Source of the DNA: Pseudomonadota bacterium
Lineage (GTDB): Bacteria; Myxococcota_A; UBA9160; SZUA-336
Assembly (NCBI GenBank): GCA_003247575.1
Contig: QJZC01000019.1
Location: 62,001-126,000, forward strand
Direction of reading: 5' to 3'
Length of the DNA: 64,000 nt
Part shown: in pieces, positions 9,098 to 16,419 of the stretch
Numbering within the stretch: the stretch's first letter is position 1
Layout of the letters: each line of letters starts with the position of its first letter
Notes under the pieces: generated by a model
Seen by the model: only the letters and a program-made list of their open reading frames with translations
The model's database searches: none
Told to the model about the DNA's origin: nothing
Made by a program: the position numbers and the translations under genes

Positions 9098-9126
9098 TTA
9101 TTCCCGCCGAGTCTGAGGAATATAAT
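9098..9126 (+). promoter_or_regulatory. Candidate promoter with perfect -10 TATAAT just before the 84-aa ORF
   Basis: TATAAT at 9121-9126 is a consensus -10 box in otherwise GC-rich sequence, with a weak TTATTC at 17-bp spacing. The ATG of the small ORF is at 9135, so initiation at the usual distance would give an mRNA with almost no leader. The nearest purine-rich GAGGA (9115-9119) would then be upstream of the transcript start. Confidence 0.45.
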
Positions 9127-9134
9127 CCGCTGCT

Positions 9135-9389
9135 ATGAGCAGAACCCCAAATGCAGTCAAGAAGACGGTCACTTCCCTCAGGCGGGAAGAAGCGGAGATC
9201 TCACGGCGAATCGGCCAAGTTCAGGACACGATCGATCGTCTCGAGCAACTCACTACTTCCGGAAGTGTACGTGCCCGCAAGACGGCCAAGCGAAAGCGTA
9301 GGCTCAGTGCGAAGGGCCGCGAGGCCATTTCTCGTGCCGCAAAGAAGCGCTGGGCCGCGTATCGGAAGGAACAGCGCCGCGCGCGATAG
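9135..9389 (+). CDS. Small basic coiled-coil protein, unknown function
   Basis: 84 aa and strongly basic. Residues 1-45 look like an amphipathic helix or coiled coil (SLRREEAEISRRIGQVQDTI). The second half is Lys/Arg-rich and ends with LSAKGREAISRAAKKRWA. This [LI]S-x-x-[GA]R-x-x-I-x-x-A-x-x-x-RWA pattern occurs at the end of small bacterial proteins of unknown function and looks suited to nucleic-acid binding. It has its own promoter-like TATAAT box and no good Shine-Dalgarno. It is convergent with the secreted peptidase gene across a terminator-like hairpin. I cannot assign a function. Confidence 0.7.
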   Translation: MSRTPNAVKKTVTSLRREEAEISRRIGQVQDTIDRLEQLTTSGSVRARKTAKRKRRLSAKGREAISRAAKKRWAAYRKEQRRAR

Positions 9390-9423
9390 GAGTAACACGC
9401 TCGTGTACTGCGCTGGAAACTGC

Positions 9424-9445
9424 GGGCGCGAGGTCGCTCGCGCCC
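9424..9445. terminator. Hairpin between convergent genes, probable bidirectional terminator
   Basis: GGGCGCGAG-GTCG-CTCGCGCCC is a perfect 9-bp stem with a 4-nt loop, between the ends of the 84-aa gene and the M15-like gene. The flanking tail is not a clean T-run (TCTTCC on the plus strand), so efficiency is uncertain. Confidence 0.55.
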
Positions 9446-9519
9446 TCTTCCAGCGAGCAGTGTTCAACCACTCCGCTCATCGTTGCAGAATCCTGCAAGC
9501 CGTCGCCGCGACTGTCGCG

Positions 9520-10686
9520 CTAGTCGGCGCGGGCGTCGTCCCAATGCGGATAGTCCGAGCGCAACTTGCGAAGCTCGAAGTTCTTCTCCACCCACTCGAT
9601 CAACCTGGGCGTCAGCGATAGATCGCGAGTTTCACGAGGCGCGGAAAGATCGAAGCTCTGCTTCACTCCACCCGGCGATCGTAGCTCGAGACTCGCAGGC
9701 AGCCCAACCGCAACGAGATCCACCGCGACTCCGTCGTAATGATTGGACCTACGCGCACCCTCCTCGGTTGCGTACACCACCTCGTACGTATCGGCCATCG
9801 TCCTCGCTGCTTCGCGCGTCGCCGCCCATCCGTCGGGATGCTGCCAGGAGATCGCGACACCCATCCCCCACTCGCGATTCCTCCGCTCCAGCTTTTCGAG
9901 AACGCGACGGCCCTCTGCGGCGCTCGCTGCGCGGCTCAAGAGGAACGCTCCCCACATCAGGTACCCGCGTTCGCGCCTACGCAACGTAGAGGTGAGTGCG
10001 ACCTGTGCACCCTGCTCTCGAAGCTGCTGGATCAAGCTCTGGATACGGGCACTCAGGCCGCTATTCGGTCGTATCGTACGCAGAGCCTGCAACATTTCGG
10101 CTTCATCGGATGGGTTTCGAAAGCGCGTGGTCCAACGCGGCCCCAATGGATCGCCATCGGCGGCCGGTTCGTAGTCCTTCTGGGGCGCGGGTCGATCGAT
10201 CGCGAGCTCTGCTCGCGTTCCGTAGCGGCGCGGACGCTCCCCGAAGACTTCTTGTGGATGTACGAGGATCCCAGCCGAGCGTGCGCGACCCGAGGGAACG
10301 ACGACATCGCGCCCACGCAGCCCTTGCACCCCCGCGACCAATACGTCGTCGAGGAAGTAGCAGAAATCTTCCAGATCGAGCGGGCGACGGAACTGCACGC
10401 GCAGCGCGCGCAGGAGCTCCTTGTCTGTGGCATCGGTGACGGCGAGCAACGACGCACCATCCACCACAACCCCACTCACTTCGAGCCGCCACGCACCGAG
10501 CTGACGCCCAGCCTCGCGCAAGGTCGGTCTCCAGTCGTCAGCGACAGGGGCGGGCAACCGTTCGAAGCGACGATCGGTCGAGAGGATCGCCTCCTGCGCG
10601 CTCGCACTACTCCACGGCAGCAGCAGAGCACACAAGGCACCGAGAGCACGCACCAAGCCGTCGCGCAGGTGCGCTCTCACCCTCAA
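9520..10686 (-). CDS. Secreted M15-like (DD-peptidase fold) protein
   Basis: 388 aa with a signal peptide (ALGALCALLLPWSSASA, cleavage about residue 30). The C-terminal domain carries SNHYDGVAVDL (314-324), which fits the SxHxxGxAxD zinc motif of M15 DD-carboxypeptidases and hedgehog-like peptidases. A terminal HW (His381) could be the third zinc ligand. The N-terminal 150 residues are of unknown type. Expected location is the periplasm, acting on peptidoglycan or a peptide. The ATG overlaps the stop of the upstream DsbA-fold gene by 4 bp, so they form an operon. The overall similarity is weak apart from the motif, so substrate and activity are open. Confidence 0.65.
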   Translation of the reverse strand: MRVRAHLRDGLVRALGALCALLLPWSSASAQEAILSTDRRFERLPAPVADDWRPTLREAGRQLGAWRLEVSGVVVDGASLLAVTDATDKELLRALRVQFRRPLDLEDFCYFLDDVLVAGVQGLRGRDVVVPSGRARSAGILVHPQEVFGERPRRYGTRAELAIDRPAPQKDYEPAADGDPLGPRWTTRFRNPSDEAEMLQALRTIRPNSGLSARIQSLIQQLREQGAQVALTSTLRRRERGYLMWGAFLLSRAASAAEGRRVLEKLERRNREWGMGVAISWQHPDGWAATREAARTMADTYEVVYATEEGARRSNHYDGVAVDLVAVGLPASLELRSPGGVKQSFDLSAPRETRDLSLTPRLIEWVEKNFELRKLRSDYPHWDDARAD

Positions 10687-11294
10687 GCAAGCGCCTTCTG
10701 TAGGTAGTGCCGCGCGACCTCGAAGCGATCGTTTCCCCAGAACATCTCCTTCGCGACGAATAGAGTCGGAGCGCCGAAGACTCCACGCTCGATCGCCTCG
10801 CGGGAGCAGGCATCGATGCGATCGGAGAGGTCCTGCGACGTCGCACGGGCGATCGCATCTGCGCCATCCAGACCGGCACCTTCCAGTAGCTCACGGACCA
10901 CAGTCGGATCCGACACATCGCGCGCTTGTGCCCAGCGGGCCCGGAACGCCGGATAGTGAAACTCTCGAAAGACACCAGCATCGCGAGCGACCAGCGCGGC
11001 CTGTGCGAGCAGCCGAGTGCTCGGACGAGAGCGACGTGCGTCCGGAGAGAAGTCCGCCCCGCAGACCTCGGCCCAATGCGCGATGTCTTGCGCGGCGTGT
11101 GCACGCTTGCGCGGTCCCATTCCGGGCGCACTCACCCCCTGTGGCAGCGGATTCGGTGCCGGCTCGCGGACGATCGACAACAGCATCGGATGAAAGTCGA
11201 TCTCTACCCCCAGATCGCCAAAGTACGCCTCTACCCGGCAGTTCCCCAGATACGCCCAAGGACACGCATAGTCGTAGTAGAACGGAACCTGCAT
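10683..11294 (-). CDS. DsbA-fold 2-hydroxychromene-2-carboxylate isomerase family protein
   Basis: 203 aa from the ATG at 11294, with GAGGAGGGG about 8 nt upstream; the longer track start is unlikely. It starts QVPFYYDYACPWAYLG, the typical beginning of the HCCA isomerase/GST-kappa/FrnE DsbA-fold group, with a CPW active-site variant. The C-terminal GVFGAPTLFVAKEMFWGNDR supplies the cis-Pro thioredoxin-fold element and the FWGxDR motif. No signal peptide is seen, so it is cytoplasmic. Members catalyse glutathione-dependent isomerisation or thiol-disulfide exchange. It is coupled to the secreted M15-like gene by a 4-bp overlap. Confidence 0.85.
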   Translation of the reverse strand: MQVPFYYDYACPWAYLGNCRVEAYFGDLGVEIDFHPMLLSIVREPAPNPLPQGVSAPGMGPRKRAHAAQDIAHWAEVCGADFSPDARRSRPSTRLLAQAALVARDAGVFREFHYPAFRARWAQARDVSDPTVVRELLEGAGLDGADAIARATSQDLSDRIDACSREAIERGVFGAPTLFVAKEMFWGNDRFEVARHYLQKALA

Positions 11295-11427
11295 CTCGTC
11301 GCCCCTCCTCGTGAAAACCCGTCGATGAGGCATCTCCGGGCGCCAGACGTCTCGAGCGGACCACGCCCGGAAGCACACGGCGTATCAGTCTACGGACGGC
11401 CGCTGCGCCTGCAAAGCCCCCGTCTCG

Positions 11428-11457
11428 AGTTGGAGCATCGGAAGTTGGAGCATCGGA
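11428..11457. repeat. Perfect 15-bp tandem duplication
   Basis: AGTTGGAGCATCGGA occurs twice back to back in the roughly 230-bp stretch between the HCCA-isomerase-like gene and the zinc-ribbon gene. I see no other gene or clear signal in that stretch. Confidence 0.8.
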
Positions 11458-11522
11458 GGCTCCTGGCAGCACCTCACAGACACCGCGCCGGAGCGCCGCG
11501 GCACGCTTGCTACACTGAGCGA

Positions 11523-11882
11523 ATGGATGCCCGAGACCTAGAGGTACGCTGCGAATCTTGCGACGCCGGCTTCGCGGCCGGCACGCCGGAGTGCATTCAC
11601 TGCGGCCGGCGGCTCCCCAAGAAGCGCCGCTCGGCCGATCCCGACCTCCGGCTGCAGTCGAGCTCGCGCGATCTCGGCAATCCGGCGGACTTCCCGCACG
11701 AGCCCGAGCTGGAGCGTACTCCCGAGGCCCGCGCTCGGCGTCCACGCGAGGGGCCTGGACCGGCGCAGCCGGAAGAGGACGATATCCCTGTGGGCGGGCT
11801 GATCAACAACCTCTTTCCCGGAATGCTCGCCTTGGGCTTCCTGGCTGTCAGCTACGTGCTGCGCGCCTGCGGGAACTCCTAG
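11523..11882 (+). CDS. Small zinc-ribbon membrane protein, unknown function
   Basis: 119 aa from the ATG at 11523; the longer ORF in the track is antisense to the previous gene. Two CxxC pairs at the N-terminus (CESC, CIHC, residues ~10-26) form a zinc ribbon. A charged Pro/Arg/Glu-rich linker follows, then one C-terminal hydrophobic segment (LFPGMLALGFLAVSYVL). The ribbon is probably cytoplasmic, with the protein tail-anchored in the inner membrane. It is convergent with the next gene, with only 4 bp between them. Function unknown. Confidence 0.7.
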   Translation: MDARDLEVRCESCDAGFAAGTPECIHCGRRLPKKRRSADPDLRLQSSSRDLGNPADFPHEPELERTPEARARRPREGPGPAQPEEDDIPVGGLINNLFPGMLALGFLAVSYVLRACGNS

Positions 11883-11886
11883 CGCG

Positions 11887-12861
11887 CTAATCCTGCTCGG
11901 CAGGATCGAGCACTGCTTCGACGCGGCGGTCGTTCCACCAGAGTGTCATCGGGCTCTCCAGCTGGAACGGCTCGGGCAGCACGAGATAGCCCAGGCTCAG
12001 GAGGCCGGCGGCCATCGGGCCCTCGCGTCCGAGCAGCCACCCCTGTTCGCTGACGCGCTCCGCCAACGGCTGAAACGTGCGCCCCGCCTGTGCCACGAAG
12101 AAGCGAGGATAGAACTCGCTGTCGACGTCGGTGCGCACGGCGAACACCACGACTTTCGACTCGGGCTTTGCTCCGAGCTCGGTCAGCGCGCTGCGGACGG
12201 TCTGCTCCAAGGCTGGAGAGTACGCAAACTGAAGCGAGAGCTGGGGAGCTCCGCGGACATCCTCGACGGCGATCGTCGCGGGTGCGAGCTGCTGACGCAA
12301 CGAGAGCAGCTCGACGAGATCGCGTAGCTCATCGGGTGCCAGGCTGAGCAGCTGCGACTCGGGTAGTTGACCCTGAGGCTCGACCTCACCCACTGCGCCA
12401 GTGCGAGCGACCTCCGACTCGCGGTTCGAAGAGCGGCTCGAAGAGCGAAGGCTCGGTGCTTCGTCGCTCGATTCGCGGCTACTACGCGCATTCTGGCGTC
12501 GCAGCGAGCGGATCTGCTGCGCCTTGTCCACCAGGTTGTAGGGGTTGTTGGGATCCTGCTCCTCCTGGTCCACATACCAGGTGTACGGACGCGGCAGATA
12601 TTCCGGGCGGATCGGCGGTAGCTCGGACGCCGGTACGAACTTGGGATCCTTGCACGGTGCCGCCGCCCTGGAGCTGACCACGAAGAAGCTTCCGTCCGGG
12701 CACACCCCGGTGATCGAGTCGTCCGCCTGGGCCGCAGACCAGGTGACCAGCGAGGCAGCCAACAACGACAGAGTCCCGGACAGGACGGGCAGGGATGCCG
12801 ACCGACCGCGACGAGGCAGACTGGGAACCTGGGAGTTCGTGAGATTTGGGGAGTCTTTCAC
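11887..12861 (-). CDS. Secreted/periplasmic hypothetical protein
   Basis: 324 aa. The N-terminus has a long basic n-region and a hydrophobic core (LSLLAASLVTWSAAQA) typical of a signal peptide. The mature protein starts with a two-cysteine segment (ITGVCPDGSFFVV, APCKDPK), then a Pro-rich PYTWYVDQEEQDPNNPYNLV segment, a Ser/Arg-rich disordered linker (~120-155) and a C-terminal domain with QLSLQFAYSPALEQTV and TDVDSEFYPRFFV. I do not recognise the family. It is preceded by an unusually AT-rich, hairpin-forming stretch that may carry its promoter. Confidence 0.75.
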   Translation of the reverse strand: MKDSPNLTNSQVPSLPRRGRSASLPVLSGTLSLLAASLVTWSAAQADDSITGVCPDGSFFVVSSRAAAPCKDPKFVPASELPPIRPEYLPRPYTWYVDQEEQDPNNPYNLVDKAQQIRSLRRQNARSSRESSDEAPSLRSSSRSSNRESEVARTGAVGEVEPQGQLPESQLLSLAPDELRDLVELLSLRQQLAPATIAVEDVRGAPQLSLQFAYSPALEQTVRSALTELGAKPESKVVVFAVRTDVDSEFYPRFFVAQAGRTFQPLAERVSEQGWLLGREGPMAAGLLSLGYLVLPEPFQLESPMTLWWNDRRVEAVLDPAEQD

Positions 12862-12873
12862 CCCCCCAGTTTA

Positions 12874-12950
12874 TTCAAGTGAAAATATAATGGAGGATCG
12901 AAACCTACTGATTTTACTATCAGATACAGTTTCATAAGGTATCACTTGAA
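12874..12950. repeat. AT-rich nested inverted repeats between rluB and the secreted-protein gene
   Basis: TTCAAGTGA (12874-12882) is repeated in inverted orientation as TCACTTGAA (12942-12950). Inside lies CTGAT-TTTACT-ATCAG (12908-12923), flanked by AAAC and GTTT. The stretch is strikingly AT-rich against GC-rich surroundings. One arm contains the rluB stop codon. It could act as an rluB terminator or processing element, as a promoter region, or as a protein-binding site for the downstream gene. Confidence 0.6.
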
Positions 12951-13733
12951 GTTTTGACGCGCGCTTCCGGAAGGCTGCACCCGGCGTCCCGCACCCCGCC
13001 TGCGCACCAGCTGCTCCAGCGCAGCGCGTTCGTCCCGCTGGAGCGGCCTGCACTCCCCGGGCGCCAATCCCCGCAGGCTCAGCGGGCCGAAGCCCACCCG
13101 AATCAGCCGGCGCACGGGATGCCCTATGGAATCGAACATCCTGCGGATCTGATGCCGGCGCCCCTCGATGAGAACGACCTCCACGACGCTCGCGGAGTCG
13201 CTCGCCCTGACCAGGCGTACATCCTCGGCCGCAGCCAGACACTCGTCCAGCTGCACCCCCTGCCGTAGTGCGCGCAGGGCGTCAGCCCCCACCTTTCCCG
13301 TGGCTGTAACCCGGTAGGTGCGGGGAACTCGAAAGGATGGATGCAACATATGCTGCGCGAGCTCGCCATCGTTGGTCAGCAGCAACAACCCTTCGCTCGC
13401 GGAGTCGAGCCGCCCCACCGGGAACAGGCGCCGCGAGCTCGAAGTCAGATCGACGACGGTGCGGCGCGCGTGCGGGTCACGCGTCGTCGAGACCACTCCA
13501 CGGGGCTTGTGCAGCAGGTAATACCGCCGCGGCTCGCGACCGGCGAGCATGCGCCCATCGACGCGCACTCGATCTCGCGTACGATCGACTCGCACACCGA
13601 GCTCGCGGATGATCCGACCATTGACACTCACGCGCCCAGCGCGGATCAGCTCCTCGCAGGCGCGCCGAGACGCCACCCCGGCTGCGGCCAACACCTTCTG
13701 CAGGCGTTCCCTACGATCTGCCTGTTGACTCAT
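12942..13733 (-). CDS. rluB: Pseudouridine synthase of the RsuA/RluB family
   Basis: 263 aa from the ATG at 13733. An S4 RNA-binding domain at residues ~9-55 (LQKVLAAAGVASRRACEELI) is followed by the catalytic domain with GRLDSASEGLLLLTNDGEL (catalytic Asp110) and GRRHQIRRMFDSIGHPV. It isomerises uridine in rRNA, with 23S U2605 the usual RluB target. Position after scpA-scpB matches the widespread scpA-scpB-rluB order and favours RluB. The start overlaps the scpB 3' end by 23 bp. The track ORF is longer because it is open through scpB in another frame. Confidence 0.9.
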   Translation of the reverse strand: MSQQADRRERLQKVLAAAGVASRRACEELIRAGRVSVNGRIIRELGVRVDRTRDRVRVDGRMLAGREPRRYYLLHKPRGVVSTTRDPHARRTVVDLTSSSRRLFPVGRLDSASEGLLLLTNDGELAQHMLHPSFRVPRTYRVTATGKVGADALRALRQGVQLDECLAAAEDVRLVRASDSASVVEVVLIEGRRHQIRRMFDSIGHPVRRLIRVGFGPLSLRGLAPGECRPLQRDERAALEQLVRRRGAGRRVQPSGSARQNFK

Positions 13734-14682
13734 CACTGTCCTCGAGCTCGCCGCCCGCGACATCGTACACTTCTGACGCTTCTGACGCACTCGAATCGCC
13801 GGGGCCCGCGGCGGGCTCGGCCTCGGACGCGCTCTCGCCACTCGCAGCGAACTCAGCGCGCACAGCCGGCTCTGCACCGGCGGCAGACTCGGCGCACGCT
13901 TCGCTCTCGACCTTCTCAGCGGACAGTTCCGACGTCCCAGGCGGCTCGCGGGACTCCCCGTCCCGCGGCGAGCCTGCATCCCCCGGGGAATGTGCGTCCC
14001 CCGAAGACAGGACTTCCTCCGCTTCAGGCTCGCCCGAGGAGACGTCGGCAGAGTCGGACGCGGGTATGTTTCCCGCGGCGGGCTCCACCTCTGACTCCTC
14101 CGACGAGGATGCGACCCGCTGCTCTGCGATTGCGGCTTCGATCGGGGTCGCCTCCACCTCGCCGGGAGCGACCAGATCGCGGAGATCGGGCAAATCTCGC
14201 AGCGAGCCCAACCCGAAGACCTCGAGGAACTGAGCCGTCGTCCCATAGAGAGCGGGACGGCCGGGCGCGTCGCGCCGGCCGACGATGCGCACCAGGCCGC
14301 GCTCCAGCAAAGCTCGCACCACGGCGCCGCTATCCACACTGCGGATCTCCTCGACCTCAGGCCGCGAGATCGGCTGTCGATAGGCGATTACTGCGAGCGT
14401 ATCCAGCGAGGCTCGGCTGAGCTTTATGCGTCGCTCCGGCTGGATCGAGGCAAGCATCTCGCCGAACTCGGGTCGGGTGCGAAAGCGGTATCCACCCGAT
14501 ACCTCGACGATCTCGTACGGGCGCCCGCTGACCTCGAGCTGCTTGTTGATGTCTTGAACGCCCGCGGCAATCTGGCCTGGAGTCCAACCGAGCACCCGCT
14601 TGAGCGCCGTCGGGCCCACAGAGCCACTCCCTGCAAAGATCAGTGCCTCGAGGACCGCGAGCGGCGAGTCAGGTCCCGCCAT
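13711..14682 (-). CDS. scpB: Segregation and condensation protein ScpB with long acidic C-terminal tail
   Basis: 323 aa. Residues 1-170 hold the two winged-helix domains of ScpB (ALIFAGSGSVGPTALKRVLG, RASLDTLAVIAYRQPISRPEVEEIRSVDSGAVV, GRPALYGTTAQFLEVFGL). ScpB dimers bind ScpA and the SMC ATPase to form the chromosome-condensing complex. Typical ScpB is about 180-250 aa; here residues ~190-323 are a Ser/Glu/Ala/Gly-rich acidic tail of low complexity. It overlaps scpA by 14 bp and rluB by 23 bp. Confidence 0.92.
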   Translation of the reverse strand: MAGPDSPLAVLEALIFAGSGSVGPTALKRVLGWTPGQIAAGVQDINKQLEVSGRPYEIVEVSGGYRFRTRPEFGEMLASIQPERRIKLSRASLDTLAVIAYRQPISRPEVEEIRSVDSGAVVRALLERGLVRIVGRRDAPGRPALYGTTAQFLEVFGLGSLRDLPDLRDLVAPGEVEATPIEAAIAEQRVASSSEESEVEPAAGNIPASDSADVSSGEPEAEEVLSSGDAHSPGDAGSPRDGESREPPGTSELSAEKVESEACAESAAGAEPAVRAEFAASGESASEAEPAAGPGDSSASEASEVYDVAGGELEDSDESTGRS

Positions 14683-15520
14683 CGGATTCCTCCACTCTCA
14701 ATCGGATCCGCAGGCCTCCATGCGGCACTCCGGTCTCGTCCACGTTCTGATAGATCCGAATCACCTGGATGCGAGTGAGCTCCAGGACCGCCAAGAATGT
14801 GATCACCACACGCGCGCGACTCGGCTCACCATCGCGCAGCACGGCTTCGAACTCGAGCATCTCGTCCGGCTTGGCCTGCAGCCTGTCCATCACTGCAAGC
14901 ATCTGGTCCTGCAGGGTGAACCTCTCGCGCACGACCTTGTGCACGGCGCTCTCCTGCGGCAGCGACTCGAGCACCCGGCGCATGGCGAGGACCAGGGCCT
15001 CGAGCTCGACCCGCAGGACCGGCTCTCGCTCCGGAATCTGAGACAGATCGGGATCCACCTGGAAGACATCACGCCCGAGCAACGGACGCTCGGAGAGCTG
15101 ATCGGCCGCTTCCCGGAACGCCGCGAAAGCGGCCAAGCGACGCGCGAGCTCGGCGCGGGGATCCTCGCCCTCCTCCTCCTCCTCGCCCTCCTCGGGCGGC
15201 AGGAGCGCGCGAGACTTGATGTGGGCCAGGGTCGCGGCCATCAGCAGATAGTCGGCTGCTGCGTCGATATCGAGGCGACGCATGAAATCGAGGTACTCGA
15301 GGTACTGCGCCGAGATCAGCGCAATCGGGATATCCGAGACGTCGACCTCGTTGGCCCGGCACAGGTGGAGCAGCAAGTCCAAGGGCCCTTCGAAGGTGGG
15401 GAGCTTCACGGCTCCCATGGCCTGCGTACCCTCGCCGGCACCGGCCTCCGCGGCTTCCACCGAAACCGGTCCAGCAGCCGAGGACGCGGCCTCGGGCGGA
15501 TTCGACTCCACCGGGATCAT
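14669..15520 (-). CDS. scpA: Segregation and condensation protein ScpA (kleisin)
   Basis: 283 aa. After about 35 Ala/Glu-rich residues comes the kleisin N-terminus VKLPTFEGPLDLLLHLCRAN, then EYLDFMRRLDIDAAADYLLM and AHIKSRALLP, followed by a Glu-run linker. The C-terminal winged helix is RARVVITFLAVLELTRIQVI. ScpA bridges SMC heads and ScpB. It overlaps xerD by 4 bp upstream and scpB by 14 bp downstream, so the genes form one transcription unit. Confidence 0.95.
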   Translation of the reverse strand: MIPVESNPPEAASSAAGPVSVEAAEAGAGEGTQAMGAVKLPTFEGPLDLLLHLCRANEVDVSDIPIALISAQYLEYLDFMRRLDIDAAADYLLMAATLAHIKSRALLPPEEGEEEEEGEDPRAELARRLAAFAAFREAADQLSERPLLGRDVFQVDPDLSQIPEREPVLRVELEALVLAMRRVLESLPQESAVHKVVRERFTLQDQMLAVMDRLQAKPDEMLEFEAVLRDGEPSRARVVITFLAVLELTRIQVIRIYQNVDETGVPHGGLRIRLRVEESDGGT

Positions 15521-16407
15521 ACGGAGCCGCCCCGCGGATGTGCGCGGTCGATCAACGAGCGCAGGCGCTCTCGACTCACGTGTGTGTAGATCTCGGTCGT
15601 GCCGATGTCCGCATGACCGAGTAGCTCTTGAACCGAACGCAGATCCGCTCCCCCCTCGAGCAAGTGCGTCGCGAACGAGTGCCTGAGCCCATGCGGACTG
15701 AGCCTCGCGCGAATCCCCGCAAGCCGCGCATGATAACGCACGCGGTACCAGACGGCCTGGCGCGTGATCCGAGCCCCGCGCGCCGAGAGGAAGACGGCCG
15801 CCTCGGACCGGCTCCGATCCCAGCGGGGACGCACCTCGCGGAGATACCGCTCCAAGGCGGCGATACAGGCTTCTCCGAGCGGAGCAATGCGCTGGCGACG
15901 GCCCTTCCCCTCGACCCAGCAGAGCGCCGAGTCGAGCTCTAGCGCCGAACCGTCGAGCCCCACCAGCTCGCTCACTCGCAGCCCTCCTGCATACAAGGTC
16001 TCCAACATGGCGCGATCGCGAATGCCGAGCGGCGATTCGTCGGGCGAACGCAGCAGGGCGTCAACCTCCCGAGCGCTCAGAACCTCGGGCGTACGTCGTC
16101 GCACGCGCGGCCTGGCGATCCCTTCGAGCGGATCGCCCGCCAGAGCCCCTTCTGCACGCAAATAGCGGAACCACTGAGACAAGGCCGACAACGCTCGCCC
16201 ACGCGAGCGCGGGGCGAGCCCCTCGGATTGCAGACGCTCGAGATGTCTTCGCACGACCGGAGCATCGACGCTCGACAGGGATCGCTCGCCAGCCGTCGCG
16301 CGGAACGAAGCCAGATCCCGCCCATAGCACTCGATCGTATTCGCTGAGAGTCCCCGCTCGACGGACAGATGCTGCAAAAAGGCGTCGATTGCGGTGTCGA
16401 GATCCAC
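15517..16407 (-). CDS. xerD: Tyrosine recombinase XerC/XerD
   Basis: 296 aa, standard Xer length. The N-terminal SAM-like core-binding domain (LQHLSVERGLSANTIECYGRDL) is followed by the catalytic domain. Active-site elements visible are Arg in YAGGLRVSELVGL, Lys in EGKGRRQR, HGLRHSFATHLLEGG, LLGHADIGTTEIYTHV and the nucleophilic Tyr in that last motif. It resolves chromosome dimers at dif with a partner Xer. It lies upstream of scpA with a 4-bp overlap, joining resolution and condensation genes in one operon. XerC versus XerD cannot be settled by eye. Confidence 0.92.
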   Translation of the reverse strand: MDLDTAIDAFLQHLSVERGLSANTIECYGRDLASFRATAGERSLSSVDAPVVRRHLERLQSEGLAPRSRGRALSALSQWFRYLRAEGALAGDPLEGIARPRVRRRTPEVLSAREVDALLRSPDESPLGIRDRAMLETLYAGGLRVSELVGLDGSALELDSALCWVEGKGRRQRIAPLGEACIAALERYLREVRPRWDRSRSEAAVFLSARGARITRQAVWYRVRYHARLAGIRARLSPHGLRHSFATHLLEGGADLRSVQELLGHADIGTTEIYTHVSRERLRSLIDRAHPRGGSV

Positions 16408-16419
16408 GGATGTCTCGAC

